From: Mucilaginibacter glaciei
GTDB taxonomy: Bacteria > Bacteroidota > Bacteroidia > Sphingobacteriales > Sphingobacteriaceae
Length of the DNA: 64,000 nucleotides
Direction of reading: 5' to 3'
Assembly (NCBI RefSeq): GCF_014773245.1
Contig: NZ_JACWMX010000005.1
Coordinates: forward strand, 310,001 to 374,000
Under the pieces are notes generated by a model that saw only the letters and a program-made list of their open reading frames with translations, did not search any database and was not told the origin of the DNA. Position numbers and translations under genes: made by a program. Position 1 is the stretch's first letter; each line of letters starts with the position of its first letter. This document shows, in pieces, positions 8,041-17,498 of this stretch.

Positions 8041-9315
8041 ATGTCAATCAAATATATTCGTTTTATAGGCCTTTTAGCACTGGTGTTTACCGCTGCACGA
8101 GGCGCTTACGCCCAACAAACCGATACCCTTAAAATTACTTTTAAAGAGGCCGAGAAAGCCTTTTTAGATAAAAACCTTGACCTGCTTGCATCAAAATATA
8201 ATGTTGACGCAAGTAAGGCATTAGTACAGCAGGCTAAGCTTTGGGATAACCCGGTTATCAGCACAGATCAAAACATTACCGATGCCAACAAAAAATTCTT
8301 TGACCACAGCAATGGCGGCGGGCAGGTGTTTGTACAGATCAGCCAGTTGATTAAAACAGCTGGTAAACGTGGTAAGCAAATCCAGATAGCTAACGACGGC
8401 GTAAACATCCAACAGGCACAGTTTAATGATTTGCTGCGTAACCTGCACTTTAACCTGTTGATGGATTTTGCCCAGATAGCCAACCTGATAGACCAGCGCA
8501 AAGTTTACCAAACCGAAATAGCATCGGCAACAAACCTGGTTAAGGCCACTCAAAAATCTTATGAGGTAGGTAACAATTCTTTAAAAGATGTGATCCGCCT
8601 AAAAGCCTTATTATTTGGTTTAGAGAATGACCTGGTTGAAATAGACCGCCAAATAAATGAACTGCAAGCCGAATTAAAAACGCTGCTTGTAGCCAACGAA
8701 ACTCAATTTATAGCCCCCCAGATTACGTTTAACAACGTAGACACCACGTTGGATGCCGCGGGACTTGCACTGCAGGCTAAGGCATCCCGTGGTGATTATC
8801 TGGCCAACCGTTACCTGTTAGATCAGAACAACCACAACCTGGCTTTGCAAAAGGCCCTGGCAGTGCCAGATGTGACGATTGGTAGTGCTTTCGATCAGCA
8901 TAGCAGCTATGCCAACAATTATGTTGGTTTACAAATCAGCCTGCCGCTACCTTTATTTAACCGCAACCAGGGTAATATCAAAAATGCCAAATTGGTAGCA
9001 CAAAGCCAGGAATATACAGTGCAAAGCAGCGAGGTGCAGTTAAAAAACGATGTGTACTCGGCAGTAAACCAATACAGGTTAAGCCAGCAATTGTTAAGCA
9101 AAGACCAAACGGACTTTGCCAATAAGTACGATCAGTTATATCGCAGTATGCAGAAAAGCTTCCAGATGAAACAGGTGAACTTGCAGGAGTTTATTGATTT
9201 CTTCGATTCGTACCGCGAAACCAAGCTTAAAATATTACAACAACAGCTTAATCTTCAAAAAGCCATTGCCGACCTCAACTTTGCGGTAGGTACAACAGTA
9301 ATCAACCCACTTTAA
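8041..9315 (+). CDS. TolC-family outer membrane efflux protein (CzcC-like)
   Basis: A 424-residue outer membrane efflux protein with a signal peptide (residues 1-26, ending AYA-Q). The rest is alpha-helical with the paired repeats typical of the TolC/CzcC family: long Gln/Ala/Leu-rich coiled-coil segments and short strands such as VGLQISLPLPLFNRNQGN near residue 300. TolC-type trimers form the exit duct of RND pumps. It opens a three-gene run with the adaptor and the CzcA-like pump, and a two-component pair precedes it. Confidence 0.9.
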   Translation: MSIKYIRFIGLLALVFTAARGAYAQQTDTLKITFKEAEKAFLDKNLDLLASKYNVDASKALVQQAKLWDNPVISTDQNITDANKKFFDHSNGGGQVFVQISQLIKTAGKRGKQIQIANDGVNIQQAQFNDLLRNLHFNLLMDFAQIANLIDQRKVYQTEIASATNLVKATQKSYEVGNNSLKDVIRLKALLFGLENDLVEIDRQINELQAELKTLLVANETQFIAPQITFNNVDTTLDAAGLALQAKASRGDYLANRYLLDQNNHNLALQKALAVPDVTIGSAFDQHSSYANNYVGLQISLPLPLFNRNQGNIKNAKLVAQSQEYTVQSSEVQLKNDVYSAVNQYRLSQQLLSKDQTDFANKYDQLYRSMQKSFQMKQVNLQEFIDFFDSYRETKLKILQQQLNLQKAIADLNFAVGTTVINPL

Positions 9316-9352
9316 TCACCCCCGCATTCACTATCAGCACACTAATAGCAAA

Positions 9353-10447
9353 ATGAAAAAGCAAATATTATATATCGCAGTTGCCGTTACAGGCCTTGCA
9401 TCATGCCAGGAAAAAAAAACAGGCACTATGGAAACCAAACAGGTTTGCGTAAGCGATTCTTTGGAAAAGATGATCAAAATAGATACCGCCAAAACTACTC
9501 AGATGAAGGATGAACTGGCGCTATCTGGCGAGGTGTCTTTTGATGAGAACAAAGTGGTTAAGGTATTCCCTTTTACCAGCGGCCAGGTAATGGAAGTAAA
9601 GGTTACACTTGGCGATAAGGTGACCAAAGGCCAAACCCTTGCCATATTACGCAGTGCCGATGTTGCCGGCAACTACACCGACCTTACATCGACTAAGGCT
9701 GACCTGGCGATTAACAAACGCCAGTTAGAGCAGGCCGAGTACCTGTACAAGAACGGTATCTCGAGCGAGCGCGATTATACCGAGGCTAAAGAGAACTATA
9801 ATAAAGCGGTAGCAGCCAACGCAAAAGTACGCGACCAGATAGCTATTAACGGCGGCGGTAATACCAGCGCGAGCGGGTCATTGGTTATAAAAGCACCCGG
9901 CGATGGTTATATTGTAGAGAAGAACATTACGGCAGGCAACTTTATCCGCCCGGATAACAGCAGCAGTTTGTTCACGATATCAAACATGAAGGATGTCTGG
10001 ATCTGGGCTAACGTTTTCGAAAGCGATATCTCCAAAGTAAAAAAAGGTTATGCTGCCAAGATCACCACATTGGCTTATCCGGATAAGGTATTTACCGGCA
10101 AGGTTGATGAAATAAGCAGTGTGCTTGACCCGGATAATAAGGTAATGAAAGTGCGCATATCGTTAAATAATAATGACATGCTGCTAAAACCCGAAATGTT
10201 TACCAACGTGGTTATCTCTAACGAGGAGGGATCAACATCGGTAGCTATCCCGCAAACTGCGGTGGTGTTTGATAACAGCAAAAGCTTTGTAGTGGTGTAC
10301 AACAGTAAATGTAACCTGCAGGTGCGCGAAGTAAGCCCTATAAAAACGGTAGATAGCATTACCTACATATCAAGCGGTTTAAAACCCGGCGATAAGGTGA
10401 TCTCAAAAAGCCAGCTGTTATTATACAACGCATTAACCCAAGAATAA
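9353..10447 (+). CDS. Efflux RND periplasmic adaptor lipoprotein (CzcB-like)
   Basis: A 364-residue membrane fusion protein. The signal sequence ends in the lipobox LASC (Cys at about residue 19), so it should be lipid-anchored. It shows a barrel-sandwich/biotinyl-lipoyl-like region (VFPFTSGQVMEVKVTLGDKVTKGQ), a helical hairpin (residues about 105-150), the second lipoyl half (VIKAPGDGYIVEKNITAGNFI) and a beta-barrel domain. It bridges the CzcA-like pump and the outer membrane channel. It follows the TolC-like gene by 37 bases and precedes the pump by 70. Confidence 0.92.
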   Translation: MKKQILYIAVAVTGLASCQEKKTGTMETKQVCVSDSLEKMIKIDTAKTTQMKDELALSGEVSFDENKVVKVFPFTSGQVMEVKVTLGDKVTKGQTLAILRSADVAGNYTDLTSTKADLAINKRQLEQAEYLYKNGISSERDYTEAKENYNKAVAANAKVRDQIAINGGGNTSASGSLVIKAPGDGYIVEKNITAGNFIRPDNSSSLFTISNMKDVWIWANVFESDISKVKKGYAAKITTLAYPDKVFTGKVDEISSVLDPDNKVMKVRISLNNNDMLLKPEMFTNVVISNEEGSTSVAIPQTAVVFDNSKSFVVVYNSKCNLQVREVSPIKTVDSITYISSGLKPGDKVISKSQLLLYNALTQE

Positions 10448-10517
10448 GCTGTTTAATACACCCTGTTTAACTAACTGAAATTTTCAGTCCCGGTACTAAG
10501 TACTATTATCTAAAAAC

Positions 10518-13500
10518 ATGAACAAGCTAATTAAAAATATCATACACTTCTCGCTCCGGCACCGGGCGATGGTGTTCTTTATGACTGCGGTGCTGGCTGT
10601 ATTGGGCGTCTGGAGCTACTTGAATACCCCTATAGAGACGTTTCCTGACGTTACCAATACGCAAATTATCATTATTGCCCAATGGCCCGGCCGCAGTGCC
10701 GAGGAGGTAGAAAAAATGGTGACCATACCAATGGAAACCGTTTTAAATTCAGTTCAAAAGAAAGCCAACCTCCGTACTACGTCATCCTTCGGCTTGTCGT
10801 ACATCCGTATCATATTTGATGATAACGTTGATGATGCCTTTGCGCGCCAGCAGGTATTGAGCCGCTTACAAAATGCCGATTTGCCCGATGGTATCAAACC
10901 GGAAGTAGAGCCGCCTTACGGTCCAACCGGCGAAATTTACCGCTACACCCTCCGCAGCAAAACTAAAAGCCTGCACGAACTTACAGCTATACAGGACTGG
11001 GTGCTCGACCGTCAGTTTAAGGCTATCCCAGGTGTTGCCGATGTGAACAGCTTTGGTGGCGAAGAGAAAACTTACGAAGTAAGCGTTAACCCGTTACTGC
11101 TGCGTAAATACAATTTGACCTCACTGGATGTTTTTAGTGCTATTAACCGCAGTAATATTAACGTGGGCGGCGATATTATTGAAAAGAACGACCAGGCTTA
11201 TATTGTGCGTGGTATCGGTTTGATCAATAACATTAGCGAGATAGAGAATATCATCATTAAAAATGTAAATAACGTACCTATCCTGGCCCGTAACGTGGCC
11301 GATATTAAAGAAAGCGGACTACCCCGGTTAGGCCAGGTTGGGCGCGATAAGGATAATGATGTTATAGAAGGTATTGTGGTAATGCGTAAGGACGAAAACC
11401 CTGCCGACGTATTGACAAAAATACGCGCCAAGGTTGCCGACCTGAACGATAATATATTACCTAAGGATGTTAAGCTGGATACATTTTATGACCGTACCAA
11501 CCTGATGGAGTTTTGTACCGAAACGGTTATTCATAACCTGTTAGAGGGTATTGTACTGGTAACCGTTATCGTATTCCTGTTCATGGCCGATTGGCGGACA
11601 ACCCTTGTGGTAGCCATTATTATTCCGCTGGCGTTATTGTTTGCCTTTATATGTATGCGTATAAAGGGTATGACAGCCAACTTACTCTCGATGGGGGCGG
11701 TAGATTTTGGGATTATCATAGATGGGGCCGTGGTAATGGTGGAGGGGATCTTTGTTGCCCTTGACCATAAGGCCAAAGAAGTAGGCATGCAAAAGTTTAA
11801 CGGCCTGGCCAAGCTGGGTTTGTTTAAGAATGTAGGTGCAGAAATGGGTAAAGCTATCTTCTTTTCCAAGCTGATCATTATCACCTGTTTGATCCCCATC
11901 TTCGCATTCCAGAAGGTAGAGGGTAAAATGTTCTCGCCATTAGCATATACATTAGGCTTTGCCTTATTAGGAGCCTTGCTGTTCACGCTTACCTTGGTGC
12001 CGGCCTTGTCAAGCATCCTGCTGCGTAAAAACGTGAGGGAAAAGCATAACCCGGTGGTTATATTCTTTGAGAATGGCATTCGTAAGATGTTCACCTTTAC
12101 CTACCGTAAGCAAAAGCTGAGCCTGACGATATCTATTATTTTCATGATCTTAACCTTTATATCGGCCAAGTTTTTAGGTACGGAGTTTTTACCACAGCTG
12201 AATGAGGGCGCGCTTTGGGTATCGGCACAATTACCGATGAGTACATCTTTAGAAAGTTCGGTAAATGTTACCAACAAAATGCGCCAGGTGTTGTCAACCT
12301 TTCCCGAAGTAAAACAAACCCTATCGCAGGTGGGCCGTACCAATGACGGTACCGACCCTAAAGGTTTCTTTAACGTACAGATCCAGGTAGATCTGTTACC
12401 CAAAAAACAATGGAAACGCAACATTACCCAGGAGCAATTGATTGCGGAGATCGATAAAAAGTTGAGCCAGTTCCCGGGGATTATATTCAATTACTCGCAG
12501 CCTATTATTGATAATGTTGCCGAGGCGGTGGCCGGGGTGCCTGCATCAATGGCGGTAAAGATCTTCGGCCCCGATTTTAGAACGCTCGATACCAAGGCAA
12601 ATGCGGTAATGGGTATCTTGAAGAATATCAAGGGTGTTGAAGATCTGGGTGTGTTGAGGAATCTCGGACAGCCGGAATTTAGGATCGAATTAGATCAGCG
12701 AAAAATGGCCTTATATGGGGTAACTACTGCAGATGCCAACTCGGTAATTGAAATGGCCATAGGCGGTAAGGCTGCAACGCAGTTGTATGAGGGTGAGCGT
12801 AAGTTCGATATCCGGATCCGTTACCAGAAACAGTTCCGCGATACGCAGGATAAGATCGAAAACCTAATGGTGCCAACTTTAAGTGGTTCTAAAATATCTA
12901 TCAAAGAGATCTCGACCATATCTACCTTAACCGGGCCTGCATTTATCTACCGGGATAACAACATGCGTTACATTGCCGTTAAATTTAGTGTACGTGGCCG
13001 CGATTTAGGTAGTACCATTGCCGAAGCGCAACAAAAGGTAGGTGCAGCTGTAAAGTTAGACCAGGGGTATTCCTTTACCTGGAACGGCGAGTTTGAGAAC
13101 CAGATCCGTGCTTCAAATACGCTGGCACGTGTGGTACCTATCTGTTTGCTGGTTATCTTCCTGATCTTGTACACTACGTTTGGTAATGCTAAAGATGCCA
13201 TATTGGTTATTCTCAACGTACCGTTCGCCCTGATAGGAGGTATTCTTGCCTTGCACATCACAGGCATTAACTTTAGTATCTCGGCTGGTATCGGTTTCAT
13301 CGCCCTGTTTGGGGTCTGTATCCAGAACGGCGTGATACTGATCTCGGTGTTCCGCAAGAACCTGGAAGAAGGCAAGGGGCTGGATGAGGCTTTATTAACC
13401 GGTGTCATATCACGTGTACGCCCCGTGGTGATGACCGCCCTGATGGCCGCTATCGGTTTAATGCCGGCAGCTATATCAACAGGTATCGGGTCAGAAACAC

Positions 13501-13655
13501 AAAAGCCGCTGGCTATAGTAGTGATAGGCGGTTTAGTTACCTCCACCATACTAACGTTGCTTATCCTGCCGGTAATTTATGCGATGGTTTACAGGTTCAT
13601 TCACAAAAGAGAGAACAGGAAATTACTAAAGAATATTGGAGCTATAAACGCTTAA
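10518..13655 (+). CDS. czcA: CzcA-family heavy metal efflux RND transporter
   Basis: A 1045-residue RND pump, the usual length, with twelve predicted membrane helices and two large periplasmic loops. The helix-4 segment AVDFGIIIDGAVVMVEG contains D396, D402 and E409, the acidic proton-relay set of HME-type pumps for divalent cations; Cus-type pumps for Cu(I)/Ag(I) lack the first aspartate. Divalent metals such as cobalt, zinc, cadmium or nickel are therefore the likelier substrates, by inference. It works with the adaptor and TolC-like protein encoded just upstream. A terminator follows at 13692. Confidence 0.93.
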   Translation: MNKLIKNIIHFSLRHRAMVFFMTAVLAVLGVWSYLNTPIETFPDVTNTQIIIIAQWPGRSAEEVEKMVTIPMETVLNSVQKKANLRTTSSFGLSYIRIIFDDNVDDAFARQQVLSRLQNADLPDGIKPEVEPPYGPTGEIYRYTLRSKTKSLHELTAIQDWVLDRQFKAIPGVADVNSFGGEEKTYEVSVNPLLLRKYNLTSLDVFSAINRSNINVGGDIIEKNDQAYIVRGIGLINNISEIENIIIKNVNNVPILARNVADIKESGLPRLGQVGRDKDNDVIEGIVVMRKDENPADVLTKIRAKVADLNDNILPKDVKLDTFYDRTNLMEFCTETVIHNLLEGIVLVTVIVFLFMADWRTTLVVAIIIPLALLFAFICMRIKGMTANLLSMGAVDFGIIIDGAVVMVEGIFVALDHKAKEVGMQKFNGLAKLGLFKNVGAEMGKAIFFSKLIIITCLIPIFAFQKVEGKMFSPLAYTLGFALLGALLFTLTLVPALSSILLRKNVREKHNPVVIFFENGIRKMFTFTYRKQKLSLTISIIFMILTFISAKFLGTEFLPQLNEGALWVSAQLPMSTSLESSVNVTNKMRQVLSTFPEVKQTLSQVGRTNDGTDPKGFFNVQIQVDLLPKKQWKRNITQEQLIAEIDKKLSQFPGIIFNYSQPIIDNVAEAVAGVPASMAVKIFGPDFRTLDTKANAVMGILKNIKGVEDLGVLRNLGQPEFRIELDQRKMALYGVTTADANSVIEMAIGGKAATQLYEGERKFDIRIRYQKQFRDTQDKIENLMVPTLSGSKISIKEISTISTLTGPAFIYRDNNMRYIAVKFSVRGRDLGSTIAEAQQKVGAAVKLDQGYSFTWNGEFENQIRASNTLARVVPICLLVIFLILYTTFGNAKDAILVILNVPFALIGGILALHITGINFSISAGIGFIALFGVCIQNGVILISVFRKNLEEGKGLDEALLTGVISRVRPVVMTALMAAIGLMPAAISTGIGSETQKPLAIVVIGGLVTSTILTLLILPVIYAMVYRFIHKRENRKLLKNIGAINA

Positions 13656-13691
13656 AATATTACTGCATGTTTTAGTGTGCGTGCAGTGAAA

Positions 13692-13727
13692 GGGGAGTGT
13701 GTTGTTTTACAGCACCTCCCTTTTTTT
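13692..13727 (+). terminator. Intrinsic terminator after czcA
   Basis: GGGAG-t-GTG pairs with CAC-CTCCC with a single bulged T, followed by seven T. It closes the efflux operon and rules out the longest possible start of the next gene, which would begin inside the hairpin. Confidence 0.75.
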
Positions 13728-13789
13728 ATGACTTTGATTTTTCAATAGCAGTTGGCAAACAACAAGCGATTAGATGCTGTTTACCCTGC

Positions 13790-15301
13790 ATGGATGCAAA
13801 CAGCGTAACCTTTATATTTCCCCACCAATTATTTGAGCAGCATCCTGCGGTCAAAAAAGATCGCCGGGTTTATTTGATAGAAGAAACGCTGTTTTTCAAC
13901 CTCTATAAATTCCATAAAAAGAAGTTGGTGCTGCATCGTGCATCCATGAAATGCTATGCAGATCATTTGAGGTGGCAAGGCATCGACGTTACCTATATTG
14001 AGGCGACTGATCAATTGTGCGATGTACGCAAGTTAGTTACGCAGCTGGCAGCGGAAGGGGTAACGAGTATCCACTACGCACATGTGGCAGACGACTGGCT
14101 GGAGAAGCGGCTTGACAGCGCCTGTGCGAAACACAATATCCAATTAGGGGTATACCGCAGCCCCAACTGGCTCAATAGTGCCGATGACGTTGCAGACTAT
14201 TTCGATAAAAGGAAAACCTACTTCCAGACGGACTTTTATACAGATCAACGCAAAAAGCGGAAGATTTTATTAGAGAAAGATAATAAACCATTAGGCGGTA
14301 AGTGGACTTACGATAGCGAGAACAGGCTCCGATTCCCTAAGACTGGGATAGTGCCTGTTTTGGATGTGCCGCCAAAAAATAAGTATGTAACGGATGCCGC
14401 GCAATGGGTAGATGAGCACTATCCGGACAACTACGGGTCCACAGGCTCGCCGTTTGGTAACCTGGGTGGTTTTTATCCTGTAAGTTATAAGGAAGCCGGT
14501 CAATGGCTGGATGATTTTTTGCGGCAGCGGTTCCAGAATTTTGGCATCTATGAGGACGCAATGGTAAGCAGCGAAAGCTTTTTATATCACTCGGTACTTA
14601 CACCCATGCTAAATATCGGGCTGCTTAACCCCGCTCAGATAATTGACAGGGCATTAGCGTATGCCTCAGAAAATGATGTGCCGCTCAACTCATTGGAGGG
14701 TTTTTTGAGGCAGGTAATGGGTTGGCGCGAGTTTATCCATATTGTTTACCGGCGCGAGGGTGTAAAACAACGCACCAAAAATTACTGGGGCTTTAAACGC
14801 AAAATACCCTACTCCTTTTGGAAAGGCCAAACCGGTATTGCACCTGTCGATATGGTGATCAAAAAAGTATTGGCTACCGGCTACAGTCACCATATTGAAC
14901 GCCTGATGGTAATGGGTAATTTTATGCTGCTTTGCGAATTTGACCCCAACGAAGTTTATCGTTGGTTTATGGAAATGTACGTGGATGCCTATGACTGGGT
15001 AATGGTGCCCAACACCTACGGTATGACCCAGTTTGCCGATGGCGGCCTGATGACAACCAAACCCTACATCAGCGGCAGTAATTACCTGATAAAAATGGGC
15101 GACTGGCCAAAAGGCGGCTGGCAGCAAACCTGGGACGGCTTATTCTGGCGGTTTATGCACGTACACCGTAATTTCTTTTTACAAAACCCACGTTTAGGTA
15201 TGCTGGTAAAAACCTTTGATAAAATGCCGATTGACAAGCAGGAAAAACACCTTGCCGTGGCAAATGATTTTTTAAAGGCATTAGATACACAGGAGCTATA
15301 A
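13790..15301 (+). CDS. CryPro/FeS-BCP type photolyase-cryptochrome lacking the iron-sulfur cysteines
   Basis: A 503-residue member of the prokaryotic (6-4) photolyase family (PhrB/CryB type, about 507 residues). The N-terminal Rossmann-like antenna domain (about 1-130) is followed by the FAD-binding helical domain with the family motifs FLRQVMGWREFI (305-316), HHIERLMVMGNFMLL (367-381), YVDAYDWVMVPNTYGM (397-412) and TTKPYISG. The four cysteines that hold a [4Fe-4S] cluster in this family are absent: the segment that normally reads YCxGC has Pro440 and Gly443, the loop with the last Cys is shortened, and the first Cys is replaced near Pro352. The start at ATG 13790 is chosen because the upstream extension runs through the czcA terminator. 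Confidence 0.88.
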   Translation: MDANSVTFIFPHQLFEQHPAVKKDRRVYLIEETLFFNLYKFHKKKLVLHRASMKCYADHLRWQGIDVTYIEATDQLCDVRKLVTQLAAEGVTSIHYAHVADDWLEKRLDSACAKHNIQLGVYRSPNWLNSADDVADYFDKRKTYFQTDFYTDQRKKRKILLEKDNKPLGGKWTYDSENRLRFPKTGIVPVLDVPPKNKYVTDAAQWVDEHYPDNYGSTGSPFGNLGGFYPVSYKEAGQWLDDFLRQRFQNFGIYEDAMVSSESFLYHSVLTPMLNIGLLNPAQIIDRALAYASENDVPLNSLEGFLRQVMGWREFIHIVYRREGVKQRTKNYWGFKRKIPYSFWKGQTGIAPVDMVIKKVLATGYSHHIERLMVMGNFMLLCEFDPNEVYRWFMEMYVDAYDWVMVPNTYGMTQFADGGLMTTKPYISGSNYLIKMGDWPKGGWQQTWDGLFWRFMHVHRNFFLQNPRLGMLVKTFDKMPIDKQEKHLAVANDFLKALDTQEL

Positions 15302-15360
15302 ATATCAAAAACATCAGCCTTGCTATGGTGTTGCTATACAAATAAACTAAACTAAATTTT

Positions 15361-15756
15361 ATGAGTGTTACATTAGAGCAGGCAGAAAAACTGTCTGAAG
15401 CGGCGAAAGCCAAAGCAAAGGAAATTGGCGTAGCCATGAACATAGCAATTGTTGATGAGGGTGCAAACCTGGTATCGTTTCACCGTATGGATAACGCTTG
15501 GTTGGGCTCTGTCGATATATCGATAAAGAAAGCTAAAACAGCCCGTTTCTTTGACATGAACAGCGGAGAAATTGGCAAGCTATCACAACCGGGTGGTCCC
15601 TTATACAACATCGAACACTCTAACGGCGGGCTCATTAGCTTCCCCGGTGGTGTGGTGTTAAAAGAAGGTGATAAAATTGTTGGTGCCATCGGCGTATCCG
15701 GCGGTTCTGTAGAGCAGGACCACGAAGTTGCTTCGGCAGGTGCAAGCGCATTATAA
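15361..15756 (+). CDS. GlcG/HbpS family (DUF336) heme-degrading-like protein
   Basis: A 131-residue protein of the GlcG/HbpS fold, the usual length. Recognisable segments are [50 protein letters not shown] and the Gly-rich end [21 protein letters not shown] with the closing [10 protein letters not shown]. Family members bind heme or small metabolites; many have no proven activity. There is no signal peptide. It follows the photolyase by 60 bases on the same strand and may share its transcript; a strong terminator follows. Confidence 0.88.
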   Translation: MSVTLEQAEKLSEAAKAKAKEIGVAMNIAIVDEGANLVSFHRMDNAWLGSVDISIKKAKTARFFDMNSGEIGKLSQPGGPLYNIEHSNGGLISFPGGVVLKEGDKIVGAIGVSGGSVEQDHEVASAGASAL

Positions 15757-15771
15757 TTAATATTAATGAAC

Positions 15772-15808
15772 GCCCGGGGATATTATTTATTCCCGGGCTT
15801 TGTTTTTT
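15772..15808 (+). terminator. Intrinsic terminator
   Basis: GCCCGGGGA (15772-15780) pairs with TCCCGGGC (15791-15798), followed by a T-rich run. It ends the photolyase/GlcG transcript. Confidence 0.88.
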
Positions 15809-15869
15809 CAAAAAAAAGCGCCATAATCGTCATTTTGGTTTTAAATTTATGAGGATAACTATCAATTGC

Positions 15870-15899
15870 TTTGCTATTTTCGTGCAGTGGTTATGTTTG
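15870..15899 (+). promoter_or_regulatory. Bacteroidota-type promoter
   Basis: TTTG at 15870-15873, an 18-base spacer and TATGTTTG at 15892-15899 match the -33/-7 consensus. Transcription would start near 15906, so the gene must begin at ATG 15914 rather than at an upstream in-frame codon. Confidence 0.65.
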
Positions 15900-15913
15900 A
15901 ACTCCAATATATA

Positions 15914-16435
15914 ATGAAAAAACTTTTACTATTCCTTTTCGTCCTACTTTCTCTCCATACATTTGCCCAACACAAACGCGAGGATACCGACCCGTATGGC
16001 ACAAAGGCGTTAAGTTTTGGCCCCGAAGTAAATATCCCCAACAGCAGCATATTTAAGGTAGGTTATGGCGTTTCCGGTAAAGCAGTTTGGCCTGTAGGCG
16101 ATTATTTTGGTGTTAATGCTACAGCCAGCTACAACCGGTTTTTCCTGAAAGACAGATACCTGACACCTTTTAACACAGGTGCGAATGTTTTTGTGCCGGT
16201 TAAAGTAGGTATGACATTTTTTTGGGATGAGCACATTTATGCCAATGGCAACGTTGGTGCTGTAAAGCAATTGAATTATAGTAAGGAAACTAATGTGGCC
16301 TATGATTTTGGCTTTGGTTACCTACTGCCTATAAAGGGGCGCAGCAACCTGGATATTGGTTTCAGGTATGAGCGTTGGGCAAAAACATTAATGCGCGAAT
16401 CTGTATTGCGTGTGGCTTATAGCTTTGACTGGTAG
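15914..16435 (+). CDS. Small outer-membrane beta-barrel-like protein
   Basis: A 173-residue protein with a signal peptide (MKKLLLFLFVLLSLHTFA, cleaved before Q). The mature part has alternating hydrophobic strands with aromatic belts (YFGVNATASYNRFF, VGMTFFWDEHIYANGNVGAV, YDFGFGYLLP, LDIGFRYERWA) and ends in a terminal strand VLRVAYSFDW, with the aromatic last residue typical of outer-membrane barrels. This suggests an eight-stranded OmpW/OmpX-like protein. No specific function can be assigned. The start is supported by a promoter ending at 15899. Confidence 0.75.
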   Translation: MKKLLLFLFVLLSLHTFAQHKREDTDPYGTKALSFGPEVNIPNSSIFKVGYGVSGKAVWPVGDYFGVNATASYNRFFLKDRYLTPFNTGANVFVPVKVGMTFFWDEHIYANGNVGAVKQLNYSKETNVAYDFGFGYLLPIKGRSNLDIGFRYERWAKTLMRESVLRVAYSFDW

Positions 16436-16482
16436 ATTACCGTTTCTCATTTGCTTAAACAGAAATTAAATAAGTATCTGCC

Positions 16483-16878
16483 TTGAAAATAACCCTATTA
16501 GTATCGCGCATTTTACTTGGATTACTTTACCTGGTTTTTGGGTTGGATTACTTTTTTCATTTTATACCCTACCAACCGCCGTTGCATACCGGGGCTGCTG
16601 GGATATTTAAAACCGGGCTTTTTGCGGCAGGCTATTTTTACCCCATGCAAAAAACGGTACAGGTACTGGGCGGGTTGTCTTTGCTGATTAACCGTTACCC
16701 TGCTTTTTCGGCAGTAGTATTATTCCCCATTAGCTTGAATGTATTTTTGTTCCATACCCTGCTCGATCCTTCGGGCTGGTTAATGGGTGTATTTTTATTG
16801 GTGCCTAATTTGTTGTTAGGCTACGGGTATCGCAATTACTATGCAGGTATGTTTACCGCTAAACCCATCGCGTCTTAA
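16483..16878 (+). CDS. DoxX-like small integral membrane protein
   Basis: A 131-residue membrane protein with four predicted helices at about residues 5-22, 40-62, 72-92 and 98-116. The opening MKITLLVSRILLGLLYLVFGLDYFF resembles DoxX/DoxD-family proteins, where an Arg and the LLGLxxLxFGxxxF pattern are common. Translation starts at TTG, with no usable ATG. DoxX proteins have been linked to quinol oxidases and thiol stress, but the role here is unknown. It lies 47 bases after the barrel protein and converges on the molybdopterin gene group. Confidence 0.7.
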   Translation: MKITLLVSRILLGLLYLVFGLDYFFHFIPYQPPLHTGAAGIFKTGLFAAGYFYPMQKTVQVLGGLSLLINRYPAFSAVVLFPISLNVFLFHTLLDPSGWLMGVFLLVPNLLLGYGYRNYYAGMFTAKPIAS

Positions 16879-16942
16879 CAGGTAATAAGTTCGCTATTTT
16901 CTAATATAAAGCAGCAAAGAATTAGCCGGTGCCTTTATGAAC

Positions 16943-17434
16943 TTAGAGCTTTTTAGCGGTAAGTACATCAATACTTATTACCCGCATAGCACTGCGAGCA
17001 GGCTTTTTATCTCGGGGTATAATTAAGCGGTAGGGGCCAATGTTGGCACCAAGGTCTTCGCCATCCTGTTTGTTAGCCAGTATGATCACCTGGTCGGTAT
17101 AAGCGGGGTCAATTTCCGGCAGTGCTACCACCACCTGGTAGCCATCGGCGGCGCTAACCAATAAGTACTTAGTTAATAATTTCCCTTTAAGCTGATTGTT
17201 GGGTACCGCCCCGGCTTTAGTTAATATATCATATAAGGCCACGCCTGTGTACTCATGCTCAAGGCCATCTTTAGCTTTTGCCTTTACACTTACCGGCTTC
17301 ATTCCGGCAAAGGTAGCAGCCGTTATTTTAAACGGATTCGCTACATCGCCGCCAACGGCAACTTCAGCATTTTGTGCACTCGCCGTTACCGCGAAATACG
17401 AAACCAGGCAAATTAACGCAAGTAGTTTTTTCAT
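16943..17434 (-). CDS. Secreted molybdopterin-binding-fold protein without the cysteine ligand
   Basis: A 163-residue protein with a signal peptide (MKKLLALICLVSYFAVTASA). The mature part resembles the sulfite-oxidase/molybdopterin-binding fold: VAVGGDVANPFKIT, the EYTGVALYDILTKAG segment that in full enzymes leads into the active site, and GPYRLIIPRDKKPARSAMRVISIDV at the end. It has no cysteine after the signal peptide, so it cannot supply the usual Mo ligand and is probably a cofactor-free or binding protein. It is the last of four minus-strand genes with the MsrP-like enzyme. The start is ATG 17434, where the signal peptide begins; an upstream TTG at 17470 is unlikely. Confidence 0.8.
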   Translation of the reverse strand: MKKLLALICLVSYFAVTASAQNAEVAVGGDVANPFKITAATFAGMKPVSVKAKAKDGLEHEYTGVALYDILTKAGAVPNNQLKGKLLTKYLLVSAADGYQVVVALPEIDPAYTDQVIILANKQDGEDLGANIGPYRLIIPRDKKPARSAMRVISIDVLTAKKL

Positions 17435-17498
17435 GCCCCTAATATCTGAATTTACAATTCGGTTTTGCAAAGTAATAAATTATCAATGCCGGTACACC

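Noticed and set aside
11531..12094. Open frame on the minus strand inside czcA
   Set aside because: It lies wholly within the strongly supported CzcA coding region and its translation shows no family features.
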